The notes below the pieces were generated by a model. The model was not told the DNA's origin. It did not search any database and worked only from the letters and a program-made list of their open reading frames with translations. The position numbers and the translations under genes are program-made. A DNA stretch of 64,000 nucleotides, from positions 930,001 to 994,000 of the forward strand of contig JAUPFP010000056.1 of the NCBI GenBank assembly GCA_036925085.1. Direction: 5' to 3'. The DNA comes from Brachycybe producta (Eukaryota; Arthropoda; Diplopoda; Playtdesmida; Andrognathidae). Position 1 is the first letter of the stretch. Every line of letters begins with the position of its first letter. Shown one piece after another: positions 1 to 11,642 of the stretch.

Positions 1-245
1 TTCTCAGTCCCGTCCCTCAGTATAGGGTTTTTAAGTTTTCGTTGAAGATGAAACGGATAACACGAAAATATTCGTTAACACAAAGACGTTTTTCGATTTC
101 ATGAATAAAATTTTTTATAAAATCCTTTTCTTAGAACAAAAACAAAAGATCTCGTTTTCTAAATTCGTTTTGAGATCGTCATCTTTTAACACGAAATTCG
201 GTTAAAACGGAAATAAAAATATTTCGGTCCGTCAATTTCGTCTTA
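1..245. other. No gene seen; AT-rich with TAACACGAAA-type repeats
   Basis: I see no seipin exon here. Short repeats of the type TAACACGAAAT occur and recur near 30720-30880, 36600 and 46380-47040. Confidence 0.4.
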
Positions 246-411
246 GGCCTTGTTTCCACTGGGGTGAAAATTTGAACTTTTTGAAATTTTCAACTGGTGA
301 AAAATAGAAGAAACATGGCCCCCCCCCCCCCCACGGCCCATTCACTATCAATTTTTCACCAGATGAAATATTCAAAAAAGTTCAAATTTTCACCCCAATG
401 GAAACAAGGGC
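246..411. mobile_element. Palindromic MITE with TA flanks
   Basis: The two ends are inverted copies (CCTTGTTTCCACTGGGGTG on the left, its near complement on the right), continuing inward for about 60 bases. TA dinucleotides flank both sides, which fits a Tc1/mariner-type MITE. It lies directly beside seipin exon 4 and contains a run of about 16 C. Confidence 0.7.
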
Positions 412-458
412 TAAGCAGTTTCCACTTCCACAAAAAGTCGATGAAAAGTGTATTTTAC

Positions 459-3400
459 AGATCTGGAAGACGAATGCAGAGTTTGTCCTGTCCGACTCAC
501 AAAGTCGAGCTGAACCATGAACATACCTATTACAAAATACAGAAAAACAAACGTAATCCCAAATTTGACTAACGTAAGACCAACACACTTCACACTAACT
601 AACCTAACTGTTGATTGACAGGTGACTCCGGCATTTCTAGATCCAGGTACACTTTGTAGCGCTGCCCTCGCATTAGCAACTGAAAGCAATACGAGAAAAC
701 TATATTTTAAGCAATGCTTTGTTTTTTTTTTGCTCATGATTCTCACCTGTTCGTGACCTTTTTTAATCAACGTCACGTTGGCTGTTGGAAAATCACATAT
801 GTTTGCATTATCACACCACCTAAAATAATAAAAGAAAGATGATAATAAGAGACTAAGGTCCAGCCAAGCTACGCTCAAAACGCACAAAACGTTACAGTGA
901 GCCCAGCCCACAAAGCCCGCCACAGACCCAAGGGCTTTTTACCAACCCAGGCCCAGTGGGGCTCTTAATTTTCTGTCAATACATTATTTCAGCTGCACCA
1001 GAACATTTCGCAATTGTTATCTTTGGGTTTTAACAATGCACTTTGCATGCTGCAATTGGACTATTGTTTTTCTGCCACAGGCCATCTTAGCTGCTTGCTG
1101 AGCAATTTTTTCAAATTTAAATTCAAATTCAGGCCCAATCCTAGCTCATCATGGGCTTTACCGTATGTCTTTTGATGACAACAATGAGAGAAAATTGACC
1201 TGAGCATATATATATTATGGTTTGTCACTGGTGCACAATTTCAATGGAACTACGAACTTTGACTAGAGAAACTATAAACATTATATATTTGCGGTTTAAT
1301 GTTGCACTGCGTTTGTGTAACCGAGTAACAACTAAAAAGATTCGTTAGCAGCATCTTCTATGACAACAAATGAGAAACAAAATAGTCTCTGAATATATTG
1401 CATGTTTAGGACATTTCACAAGAACATCATTAATTAATTATTATTATCACTTTGCTTATTAGTTTTTTTTTACTTCTTCTTTGATTAATTGACAGTTAAA
1501 ATTTAGATCATCATCATTAAGGCCAAAACTTTTTTATGCAAATAAAAATTCATAAATGCGCTAATTGTTTTTAGAAAATTGTGCGTTTTATGCAAACAGA
1601 AAATTAACCCCCCTTCCCCCCCCCCCCCCCATAAAAAAAATGGAAATATGTAAAAAAAAAATTGTTCATTTTATGTAATTAAAAGTGCATAATACATAGT
1701 AAAATAGCAGTTAATTAAAACTTAGAAGCAATTAATAAGTTAATAACTACAGTAATCAGATGCAATTAATAAAAATTACAAAACCAAAACGATTTAATTT
1801 TAGAAATCCTTTCGTGGATTTTTTTTAATTTGGTCAAAAACTACTTTTTAACAAATAAATTAACTGAATGCGAATTTATGCAAATTTCAAAATATTATGT
1901 AATTAATGCGTTTTATGTATTTTTATTATGTATTCACACTTATTATAATCATTATTTCAATCATGATTGTGCATTTTATGCAAACTTTTGTCCTTAAATC
2001 ATCATCATCAGAGGTAGTAAAGTTAGAACCTTGAACAGTGACCTAAGCTAGAAACTTAGTGACAAAGAACACATGGCCATGTGGGTGTGTGTGGAGTTTG
2101 GGCCATGGGGTTCAGAACACGACCCCCCCCCCCCCCCCCCTTCCCCTCCTCATTTTTAGGTTGTCGGCGACTTTCGACCAATTTCACACAATAATTACCA
2201 CCGAATTTCACGTGGTCTGATCTATGGAAATGTCTAACAATTGCGGAACATGTGATAAGAACATGGTTATTATAACTTATTATATCAGGGCCTAAATGTT
2301 ACTTAAAACAGCTGATTCTATCATTAAAATCAGATTGGATAAAAATCATGATTTTTTTTTAATTTAAATCAGATTATATTTTTTTTATACTTATTTTAAA
2401 TAAGTAAAAATTGCATTAATATTAACTGAAAATCTATGCATGACAAAAGCGGTCAATCTGTTTATTCAGCCACTGTTTTAACTTCTAAAATAAAGCTGTT
2501 CACAAATCCATCTTCATCTATTAGCTGAAAAAGTTTCATCTTCAGCTCAATATCTGACATAAGCTGATTGTAAATTTCTACTTCAGCTCATAACAATCTT
2601 CAACTTCATCTCACTAAGTAAATCCTTATTTAATATTCGTTTTATAGTGCATAAAGGTTTTAAAATAAGGTAAACCTTGCAAGACCACATGTTTGTATGA
2701 ACAAGCTAAGCTTTGGGGAGCTAATTTTTTAGGAGCTTCAAAGCTTGCAAAAGCTTAGCAATATTTGGAGTATAAAACCTAGCCTTATACCTTGTTCACA
2801 CACATGAGTTAAATGAATTCAAATTAAATGTGTTTAGGTGAATTTATACAGAATCCAGTTAAGGACATGAACCACAAATAAAAATTGACTTTATTATTAA
2901 TATTTTAAATTGAAATACTAAATCAATATTTTAATGTCAATAGTTTATATATTTTTTATTTAAGTATTAACTCAATATTTTCAGATTATTAACTGAATAA
3001 ATTGAATTCGTTGTCCTTCACAGGGGGCTCTGTAGAACACGTTTATTATTTAAATGCATTTAAATTATCAGGTGTGTCTACTAGGTGTAACAGATTGATA
3101 GAAAAGTTGTTCCCTATGGTTGCTTCAAAGAAGCCCACCTGAAATTAGCTAATTATAGGAAGCTGGTTCATAACCAGGGTTCCAGACAACATGAACCACT
3201 TCTCGGTACCCTTCGCCCCACCACAGACCCCTCCGTACTTGTTCGTCAAGTAGATTCAATATTTTTTTTTCTCTCCCCTTGTAACTTTTAAATATAAAAA
3301 TGTGATGCATTGTAATTTGATATACATTTCGCAACTTAATGATGTCATCATCATCATCATCATCAAAGTGACGTCTACTTCTATTATTTATCTTACGTCA

Positions 3401-6400
3401 AATGAAAATTAAATACATTAAAGCAGAAGATGAGGCAAAATGTTCCCCTCAATATGCAACAAAATAATCAAAAAAAAAAAAGCGGCGGCACTTTGCAATT
3501 GATCTCGCAACTGATAAATGCAGATTTGCAATTGAGATTGATATTATATCATTAAAATTATTGCTAAATCCTTTTTTTTTAGGAGGAACTCATCTATGAC
3601 AAACATCACATGGTCTTTTTTTTTAATCACATAACCATGATGACGATGATGATGACCATTAATGATTAAAAATTAATAAATATGATGTAGGCCAATGACC
3701 TCAGATCGTGACCTTTTTCAGTTAAAATTCATAGAATCAGATTTCAGAAGAGGAAAAAGTGGTGTGAATTTGAAACACTTGTCTTTTTTTAACACTAAAA
3801 GATGAGTTCACACTTGCAGAAAAAAAATCAAAATTGAAAACGAAAATTATTCTAATTTGAATGAATAATTGGTGAAATTGTTTATTGTTACAAAAAAAAA
3901 TGTCCCCCTTCTTCTAATAAACTCAATAGAGTTCTTGAAATGTTTTCTGTTGTAATGTGCGAGGAGAACCCTTGAACGCAAAGGAAAGCAGAAATAAAGC
4001 TGGAACTTTATTCTGTCTTCTTATTTCTGTTTCTATTTTCAGCTTTTTCTTCTGATATACTGATATTAAATAGAAATTTGGAATTAAGATTAGTTTATAA
4101 ACAGCTGATTTTTAAACTCTCAATAATCTGTCTTTGATAGGCAACATTAAGAGAAACTAGAAAGTGTTTTTTTTTTCCAGAAACTAGAAGGGTAGCTCAT
4201 TCTTTAAAAAATATATTTTCATGTTGATATCTTTCAAAATAACCTTTTTTTTTATAGACATAGTCTGCTTAAATTTCGGCCATTTTTTCAAACAACTGAC
4301 ATAAAAAGTTTATTTTGAAATATATCAACATGAAAATACCCTCAAGTGATTGAGCTTTACCCTTCTAGTTTCTACAAACACATTCAAATTTCTCCTCATT
4401 TTACACAGAAAATACAGAATAATAAACTATTATAATTCAATTTATCTGCTCTTCTCCTCACCATAAATATTTTTAAGTATCAAAACATCAAAAATTAATA
4501 ATAGCAAAACAAAAACCAAGTGAAATATCGAAATTTAATAGTGTCATTATGTGATTTGTTGTTTTTTTTTTAACTTGCTGATTGTGAGTCATCAACAGCT
4601 GATTATCTCAGTTGTTATTTAGTTAAAAGTTACCATTGTATTCAGGGGAAAAACTGAAAAGCTCAAAATGAAACATTGATGGAAAATATCATGATTTTTT
4701 TTTTGGAAAATATAAAAAAGTATCTGATAATTATAATATACATTGTGTATAATCATGTATTGTTTTATATAACATGAATTTCACCTTTTAAATGTGATTT
4801 TAAAGCTGTATATTAAACACCTCTCGAACTCCTTGATTAATCAATCTGTCTTTCAGGTGCAAAATTAAGATACATTTTAAAGTCTTTTAGAAACTAGAAG
4901 AGTATAGCTCATTCACTTGAACAGGCAGGCAGTTAGAAATCGGTCAAACTTCCGTTGGCTCCGCCCTTGTTATGACGATCGGCAACTTCTAATTGGTTTG
5001 TTGTGTGGTTCAACGTTGAAAAGGCCGGAGGAGCATGTGACGTCAGACTACATAACCAGCCAATTAGAAGTTGCCGGTCGTCATAACAAGGGCGAAGCTA
5101 ACTGAAGTTCTCCCCGATTTCTAACTGCCTGTTCAAACATTCAACAAAAATGACGCTTATAAAAGGGCGGGGCAAACGAAAAGTTAGTACTGGGCACAAC
5201 TGCCTGTCTTTTGTAAACAGGCAATTAGAAAACGGGATAAACAGCAGTTTCCTCCGCCCTTTTTATGACGACCGGCAACTTCTAATTGGTTTGTTGTGTG
5301 GTTCAACATTGAAAAGGCCGGAGGAGCATGTGACGTCAGACTACATAACCAGCCAATTAGAAGTTGCCGGTTGTCCTAACAAGGGTGGAGCCAACTGAAG
5401 TTCTGACCGATTTCTAACAGCCTGTTTCACTTGACGGTATGTTGATATCATTTAAAATAAAGAGTTAAAGTAAGAGTTTGAAAATGATCCAATTTTACTC
5501 AGACGATAATTTTTAATTTTGCATCTGTAAAACGTTTATTTTGAAAGATATTAACAGGCAGGAAAATACCCTTAAGTAATTGAACTAGTCCCTTTAGTTT
5601 TTAAAACACTTTTTAGTTTCTCATAATTTTGAATCAGCTGTTCATAAACCATTTTAATTTTGTTCGCAATTCTGTGGTATTTAAGTAGACTGAGTCTTAA
5701 GTTTAATAATATTACAGTAGAGTGTCGATAATTATCGGAAATGTCGATTATTGAAACCAATTTTTATATACTTGTACCCTCGTACTTATTTTCTAATGAA
5801 AAATACTACTTATATAAGTAAATAAATAATTCTTTGCAATCGGTTTTTTCTTCTTCTTACTTTTCTCCACTGTTTTTTAATGGGAGTTCGATTATATGAA
5901 CTGTTGATTACCAGAACTATGCGCATGTCCGATATTAGTTCCGATAATCGACGTTCTACTATATATAAATTTCACAAAAAAAAAAGAAGAAATTACTCGA
6001 AAATATTTCACATAATTAAAAAAAAAATGACAAGATATCCGATTGCCAAATTGACTATTTTTTAGAATTTTTTTTACAAATATGACTATTAAATTCATGC
6101 CTTTTTCTGTGTAAATCGTAAAAAATTGAGGCCTAATTGCAATCGTCATCAATTATAACCTAAACGGGTGAGGCTAAAAAGATGAACGGATGAACATTTG
6201 GGGGGAGGGGGGCTAACTCTTAACAATCGACACAGAATGCATATTGAATTGGATGAACACTATACTGATATGGATGAACACACATTTCAAGGAGATGAAC
6301 ATAGAGGAATAAAAAGAATGAACATGGTTTTGAGGGGAATGGACATGGTTTTGAGGGGGATGGTTGGGGGATGGTTTTATGATAGATGAACCATGTTCAT

Positions 6401-9104
6401 CCCCATAAAACCATGTTTCAGCCCCCTTAAAACCATGTTCTTCCCTTTAAAGTATGTTCATCCTTTTATTTCTCTCTGTTCATCCCTTTAAAATGTGTGT
6501 TCATCCATATTAATTTAGTGTTCATCCAATTCTATATGCATTCTGTGCCGGGTTTTAGAGTTACCCGTCAATGTTCATCCTGTTCATTCGTTCATCTTTT
6601 TATCCTGACCCAGTAAAAACATAAGAATTAACCCAAAGGGGTTTTCGACCCGAGTTTCTCTCTCGAATCTCTCTTTGGTACAAATAGATGTAAATTAGAA
6701 AGTCAAAACCTAAGTCCGAAACTTAATATGATCACTTTTGATCAGAAAGAGAAACTTATCGAAAAGCAATTTGAAAAAAAAAAAACTACTGACACAAAAT
6801 AACAACATTTAAAAAAAACGCAAATGGAGAGTTGAATTCTATGAATTATGATAAGATAAAACAATTTTTGTCTTGTATTTCTCTCATTTCGATATGACTT
6901 TTCAGTCTCTCAAGGAAAAATGATCAAAACAAATTAACAAAAACAAAGAGCTTCAAATAACCTTAAGTTACATCACCTTTCATGGCTTTATAGATGTTTT
7001 TTTTTTCGACGCAAAAACGTCTAGAAAACATTTTTTAGAACTTAAAAATATGAAAAAAAATTCAAATTGTTTTCAAAACTAGAATAGTAAAAGATTATTT
7101 TTTTTTCATGACAATATCTTAAAAAATAAACATTTTATAGTTCAGTTTGAAAAATGACCCGGTTTTTTGGAAAACTATTTTCGCCTTTTTCAAACTTGTC
7201 ATAAAAAGTTTATTTTGAAAGATTATCAATCATGAAAAAAATATTTTAGCAATATCATCAACTATTCTAGTTTCTAAACCATTTTGAATTTTCTTTTTTT
7301 TTCGTAATGTTTCTCATGAAAAAAAAGGTTTGCTTTTTAAAATGGTAAAATTTTCTCAAAAAATTTCTAAATAATAATATCACCAACAGGATTTTTGTCT
7401 AACCATTGTATCCACCAATAGTTTCAAAAGATAAATTGATCTCTTTTTTCGAGGTGAAAATACACAGAAATTCCGTGATATTTCACAAGATCACACAAAC
7501 CAAATATTGATGCTTTCATTTTCACAGATAAAATTCATCCAGTTTTTAAAAGTGTTTTACAAATAAATGATTTTCGAACTTTTGATATTCTGCATTTTAG
7601 AAGAGCAACACACACCTAAGAAAATTTGAAAATGTTTTAGAAACTAGAAGAGTAAATGAATTTTCACGTTTATATATTTCCTAAACATATGAAAAAAATT
7701 ACAGTCTCGATTTTCGTTTTTCACTTCAAAGTTGAACTAAAATAAGAAGAAGAAAATCGTTCAAAAAATTAAGACATTTTCAAACTTCAACAAAAAAGTT
7801 AATTTTAACATGACAACATGACAATTTTTAAAGTGACCCTTTCAGGTGAAAATAAAGCAAAACGTGACAGTATTTTAGAAACTAGAAGGGTAGCACGATC
7901 ATTTATGGATATTTATTTACCTGTTGACATCTTTTAAAATTAACTTTTTATGACAAATACATAAAAATTACCAAAGCAGATAATATTTTTTTTTACATTT
8001 TTAATATAAAAAGTTTATTTTGAAAGATATTCAAACATAAAAATACCATCAAGTGATTTAGCTACACTTCTAGTTTCTAAAACACTGTTTAATTTCTCTT
8101 AAATTTTGCTCTTTTAAGTTAAAGTAATTTAAGTACAAAAGACGTGTTTATACTTTAAAACCACCTTAAGTTAATTTGGAAATAAAACATTATGAAATTA
8201 CTTTTAGCAAATTTACCTAACTATTCTAGTTTTTATCAGACTTTTGACATTTTTTTGCTTGAAGTTTGCTTTATAAAGAAATTTTCAATTTATTTTTCTT
8301 TGCTAAAAGAGAGAACAATCAGAACTCGCTAAATCAGCTGTTCCTAAACTTTAGACCATAATTCTCCTCTCCATTTTAACTTGTTCAATTACTCTTCTAG
8401 ATTTTAAACCACTTTCAATTTCTTCCAAATTACAGATTACTGGATGTTTTCATCTATAACAATACTTTTAGAACCTTTTTTTTCACGGTTTTGTTTTGTT
8501 TCCACTCATTCTAAAGTAGTAAAAAGTGGAAAATTCACAAGTTATGATTAAATTGACAAGTCGCACCTCGGCTGGAAGAGCGGCACAACTAAAAAAAAAA
8601 ACAACACATTTTTTTGGGGAGGAAATGAGTTTAACGTTGAGAGAAGATTCATGGCTTACTTTCGGCTGAGCTTTTCAAATGTAAAAACCGTTTTAACAAT
8701 TCACAATATCGGTTTATTTGACTCCCCCCTACAATAGATTGCGATAGAAAAAAATGCAACTTTAAATTCATTTTTTTCCCCTAAAAAAAAGTGTTTGTTT
8801 TTTTTAAGTTGTGCTTGCATGCCACTCTTTCAGCTGACGTTTGACAAAAGTGTCTTTTTTGTTGTTGTTGTTTAAAATGAAACAATAATTTGTACCTGAA
8901 TTGTAAATGGACTGGTTTGATGTGAGATACAGCTGGCATATAAGTATAATAGAAAGTTCCGTAGAGAAAGACCGAAAGCCAAACGATGACGGTTGATGTT
9001 AGAAGGACGATCACCAACTTATAAAGAATGTCTCGAAACCTGATCAATATAGTAAAGGCACTGCGTTGAAACGATTGCAACAAAGTTCCCAATAAGAAAG
9101 ACAT
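459..9104 (-). CDS. BSCL2: Seipin (lipid droplet biogenesis protein), 5' part: exons 1-4
   Basis: Seipin is an ER membrane protein that organises lipid droplet assembly at ER-droplet contacts. Exons on the minus strand are 9104-8896, 819-747, 679-604 and 526-about 459; junction phases agree throughout (about 142 aa). Exon 1 has a hydrophobic segment (residues about 28-50) followed by FLYGTFYYTYMPAVSHIKP, very close to the vertebrate seipin signature. Exon 2 gives CDNANICDFPTANVTL, exon 3 EMPESPVNQQLG and exon 4 GMFMVQLDF to SSSRS, all in the order of the seipin luminal domain. The start ATG at 9104 is the first in frame. The end of exon 4 is uncertain: a GTAAAA donor fits after SSSRS, but the frame stays open to about 411, where a MITE begins. 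The remaining luminal domain and second membrane segment are outside the window. Intron 1 is about 8.1 kb. Confidence 0.93.
1530..2000. repeat. Family D repeat (GCATTTTATGCAAA type)
   Basis: AT-rich sequence with repeated words such as GCGTTTTATGCA and AATTGTGC. Related stretches occur near 10900-11080, 29425-29905 and 32105-32310. No ORF and no clear ends are visible. Confidence 0.45.
2788..3092. mobile_element. MITE family M3 (TGTGTTTAGGTGAATT), copy 1
   Basis: About 300 bp with imperfect inverted ends: CCTTGTTCACACACATGAG at the left and CAGGTGTGTCTACTAGGT at the right. Three more copies share the same body, including GGATTCCGTATAATTCACC and the CTCCGTAGAACGCG segment. Confidence 0.7.
3340..3366. 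repeat. (TCA)n microsatellite
   Basis: Short tandem ATC/TCA trinucleotides. A longer relative lies at 21384-21417. Confidence 0.8.
4098..4425. mobile_element. MITE family M1 copy
   Basis: Palindromic element: the left arm carries GAAACTAGAAGGGTAGCTCA and CATGTTGATATCTTTCAAAA, and the right arm carries their complements. This is the most abundant repeat in the window. Confidence 0.75.
4802..5660. mobile_element. MITE M1 copy interrupted by compound MITE-A
   Basis: The left M1 arm runs to TTCACTTGA at 4912-4920 and resumes with the duplicated TTCACTTGA at 5426-5434. The 505-bp MITE-A block between was therefore inserted later. Confidence 0.8.
4921..5425. mobile_element. Compound MITE-A: two units inserted as one
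   Basis: Two MITE-A palindromes (4921 to about 5132, and about 5217-5425) are joined by a spacer that holds half of a MITE-B unit (about 5150-5205). The outer ends are ACAGGCAG and GCCTGT. The perfect 9-bp duplication TTCACTTGA flanks only the outer ends, so the block appears to have inserted as a unit. Open frames inside are by-products of the palindrome. Confidence 0.8.
6171..6605. mobile_element. Foldback element rich in GATGAACA
   Basis: The outer ends AAAAAGATGAACGGATGAAC and GTTCATTCGTTCATCTTTTT are inverted. The inner arms are also complementary, around AGAATGCATATTGAATTGG and its complement near 6525-6545. Many GATGAACA words repeat within. No transposase is present. Confidence 0.65.
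7070..7310. mobile_element. Diverged MITE M1 copy
   Basis: Inverted arms carry AAAAAATAAACATTTTATAG and TAAAAAGTTTATTTTGAAAG, with CTAGTTTCTAAA near the right end. Confidence 0.5.
7570..8120. mobile_element. MITE M1 copies, overlapping or nested
   Basis: Two left arms (TTTTAGAAACTAGAAGAG and TTTTAGAAACTAGAAGGG) precede one right arm ending in CTTCTAGTTTCTAAAACA. Confidence 0.6.
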
Positions 9105-9142
9105 TTCTTTTCGTCGTCTTATTTTCTAACTAAGAAAAATTA
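9105..9142 (-). promoter_or_regulatory. Candidate 3' splice site just upstream of seipin ATG
   Basis: On the minus strand a T-rich run ends in TTTTTCTTAG, leaving a 25-base leader before the ATG. It could be a cis 5'UTR intron acceptor or a spliced-leader acceptor. Confidence 0.4.
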
Positions 9143-9607
9143 AACCACGAGATTCTTCACAACAATAAATAAAAAAGAAAGGAAAACACAAGTTAAAACA
9201 ATATGAAAAAACAACAACAAGAATAAGACATCGAACTTAATTAAGAGAGAGCATCCAAACATATATCAAACACAACCATAAATATAATAAAAGAAATTAA
9301 TAAGAAGGTTGTTTTTTTGTTTTTTTTCTGTGCTTTTTTTCGTGTTTAATACTTGGCAGTGCTGTTCTTCATCTGCTCCTCCTTTTCCTTCCTTCCTTTC
9401 TTCTTATTCTCTCTTTTTCGACGTCTTCTTCTACGGTTACAACAAATGATACCACCACCACCGCCACCCAATATTACACAGTTCGGTTTTGCACTTTCTT
9501 CTCAAAGTTTAAAGTCCTCTTCTTCTTTCAAAGTTCTTTCTCCTTCAGGTTTCTCCTCACTTTCCAATGTTATCTCTACGACGATCTCTCGCAACACCAG
9601 CATTTGA

Positions 9608-10031
9608 GAATTCTAACTTGGTGTGAGCATGCGCACTAACGTCTATTGTTTTACATGGAAAAGAGCTTGCAGATTAATGTTAGCAGCGCCATCTATTGGT
9701 CGGTTTTACAGTAAACTGCGTACATTAAACAGTAGACGGCGCTGTAAACGTTAATATGCAATCACTTTCCTATGTAAAACGATAGACGGAAACAAGAAAT
9801 TAGAAATCGGGACAAACAGAAGATGGCTTCGCCCTTTTTATGACGACCGGCAACTTATAATTAGTTCGTTATGCAGTCTAACGTCACAGGCTCCGCCCTT
9901 TTCAACGTCGAACCACACAACAAACCAATTAGAAGTTGCCGGTCGTCATAAAAAGGGCGGAGCCAAATTCTGTTTGTCGCGATTTCTAATTGCCTGTCAA
10001 TGCGCATGCTCACATCAAGTTAGAATGCTCA
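9608..10031. mobile_element. Palindrome F interrupted by MITE-A
   Basis: The left end CTAACTTGGTGTGAGCATGC is mirrored by GCATGCTCACATCAAGTTAG at the right. Inner segments TCTATTGTTTTACATGG and CCTATGTAAAACGATAGA also pair. A MITE-A copy (9791-9997) sits inside the right arm. Confidence 0.7.
9791..9997. mobile_element. MITE-A copy nested in palindrome F
   Basis: It carries GGCAACTT.TAATTAG, the GGGCGGAGCC-type core and TTTCTAATTGCCTGT at its right end. The left tip is diverged. Confidence 0.75.
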
Positions 10032-10077
10032 AACGCTAGTCTTGCAACAATTTTTTTTTTCTTGTTATTTTTTCTTC

Positions 10078-10218
10078 GCAGGCAATTGTGCCCAGCATTA
10101 GAATTTTTGTTGCTCCGCCCTTTTATGAGCTTTATCATTTTTAATTGGTTTGTTACTTGGTCTGACGTCATAAAAGGGCGAGACAAAAGAAATTCTAATG
10201 CTGGGCATAATTGCGTGT
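10078..10218. mobile_element. MITE-B copy 1
   Basis: Short palindrome with ends GCAGGCAATTGTGCCCAGCA and TGCTGGGCATAATTGCGTGT. The core holds CTCCGCCCTTTTATGA and TGACGTCATAAAAGGGCG. It resembles MITE-A in the core but not in the arms. Confidence 0.75.
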
Positions 10219-10899
10219 CTTTTTCCTCCTCTTCCATAGTTCCAATATGCTTCTTATTCGTTCCAATGAACCGTTCTTTGCTTTACGTCTTTATATAAAA
10301 GCGCTTTTATGAAAATAAAATACAGCTGTATTTTAAAACTAAAATAAAAGTAACGACGCTTATGCTAAGATCAAATAAAATGCGGCCTTTTAAATGTTCT
10401 TGCCACCAGGGCGGCCCTGCACGTAAAGAGGGCTATATTGACAAAGCGGCTTATGGGAATACCTTAGTTTTTGCCTAAATTTGTCACTTTTACACATAAA
10501 TCATAATTATATTACTAATTATACGGAAAGTAAAAGAAAAAAATATTCAAATGGTAATATAGAGGCTGAACACACTTTGTAAGGTGTATAGTGAAAATTA
10601 TTTAACCAATAATAACACGAAATAGATTTTCGGTTCGTCTCCCCCCCAATCCCAAAACAATATCATTAAAATTCTTTTGACACAAAAAATATTCCAATCC
10701 TCCCGATTTCATGGTAGACAGTTTCGATAGTATGTTACACCGTTTCACTGTGTGACAAAGTGAAAAAAAGTTACAAAAACATGAGCAAAAGGTGCTTCTT
10801 TCTGGTTCTCTTTGCAACCTCCTGAAACATTTTCAGTACTTTTTTTTCATTTTTGGCTGTTTTTTTAGCTTTATTTTTCGAATTTAAAAAAAAAATCAA

Positions 10900-11080
10900 A
10901 ACAATTTGGATGAAGAACTATTTGTAGAATCATTTTTTCTCTAAAAAAATGTTCTTAAAGAAATAAGTGAAATTGTGCAACTTTATGCGATTTGCTCATT
11001 TTATGCATTTTTATTTTTAGTTAAACGATTTCCCCAAAAGAGTTGCAACTGTCTTTATGCATTTTGTGCAAACTTTTGAA
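10900..11080. repeat. Family D repeat fragment
   Basis: Contains GTGAAATTGTGCAAC and CATTTTGTGCAAAC words shared with 1530-2000, 29425-29905 and 32105-32310. Confidence 0.4.
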
Positions 11081-11092
11081 ACGAATTATCCT

Positions 11093-11420
11093 AATAGGTT
11101 CTCGAATCCTTCATATAAGAATCCTAAGAAGATACAAATAAATGAAATAATATTAAATATTAAATTATTAATAATAATAAAACAAAGTATGGCACTAAGG
11201 GTCAGGGCCACAAAGTGATTATTCGCGATCCGAGTACCACCGAAATTGCAACAATCGCTGTTTTTTTGTTAGTGAACGCTTCTATTTGACGTCAATTTAG
11301 TTAAAACTAATTTTACCAAAGTTTTTAACAGTTTTTTTAGGTTAGGATACGAAGGATTCGAAAAACGAAAAAAGCGCAAAGATTCGAGTTTTCGAATCTC
11401 GAATATTTTTCAGGATTCGT
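11093..11420. repeat. Family C dispersed repeat, copy 1
   Basis: Shares TTCATATAAGAATCCTA, TTAAATATTAAATTATTAAT and GACGTCAAT..AGTTAAAACT with 15632-16050 and 42312-42610. No protein coding is seen, and the class is unknown. Confidence 0.6.
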
Positions 11421-11642
11421 TTAAAAAATTGCATAATTATACAAAAATATTCATATTTTGCATAAACACTACTAGCATAACTTTTAATAGTTTAATATAT
11501 AAAATACTGAAACTAAATAATACATATTACTAACAGTCTTCAAAACAATATATTCCTTCTTCCACTAAATGATATTGTTAAAATGTGTAGGATTCAATAA
11601 AAGTGATTCGAAATGCAAATAAAAAGAGGAATTCAGGAAGTT

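Larger units (their letters stand above)
820..8895. other. Seipin intron 1, repeat-filled
   Basis: This 8-kb intron holds MITEs and simple repeats (listed separately) and no convincing coding exon. C homopolymers occur near 1613-1630 and 2123-2140. Confidence 0.7.
9105..11642. other. Spacer between MIS18BP1 3' end and seipin 5' end
   Basis: This holds the presumed seipin promoter and the MIS18BP1 3'UTR. No further gene is supported. It contains nested MITEs and family C and D repeats. Confidence 0.6.

Noticed and set aside
4917-5398. Two plus-strand frames with the same ending (LLIGLLCGSTLKRPEEHVTS)
   Set aside because: They are the two arms of the compound MITE-A; the identical peptide reflects repeat copies, not genes.
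9353-9607. 84-codon plus-strand frame with a hydrophobic start
   Set aside because: Composition follows a CT-rich stretch upstream of seipin. There is no family match and it ends inside a palindromic element.
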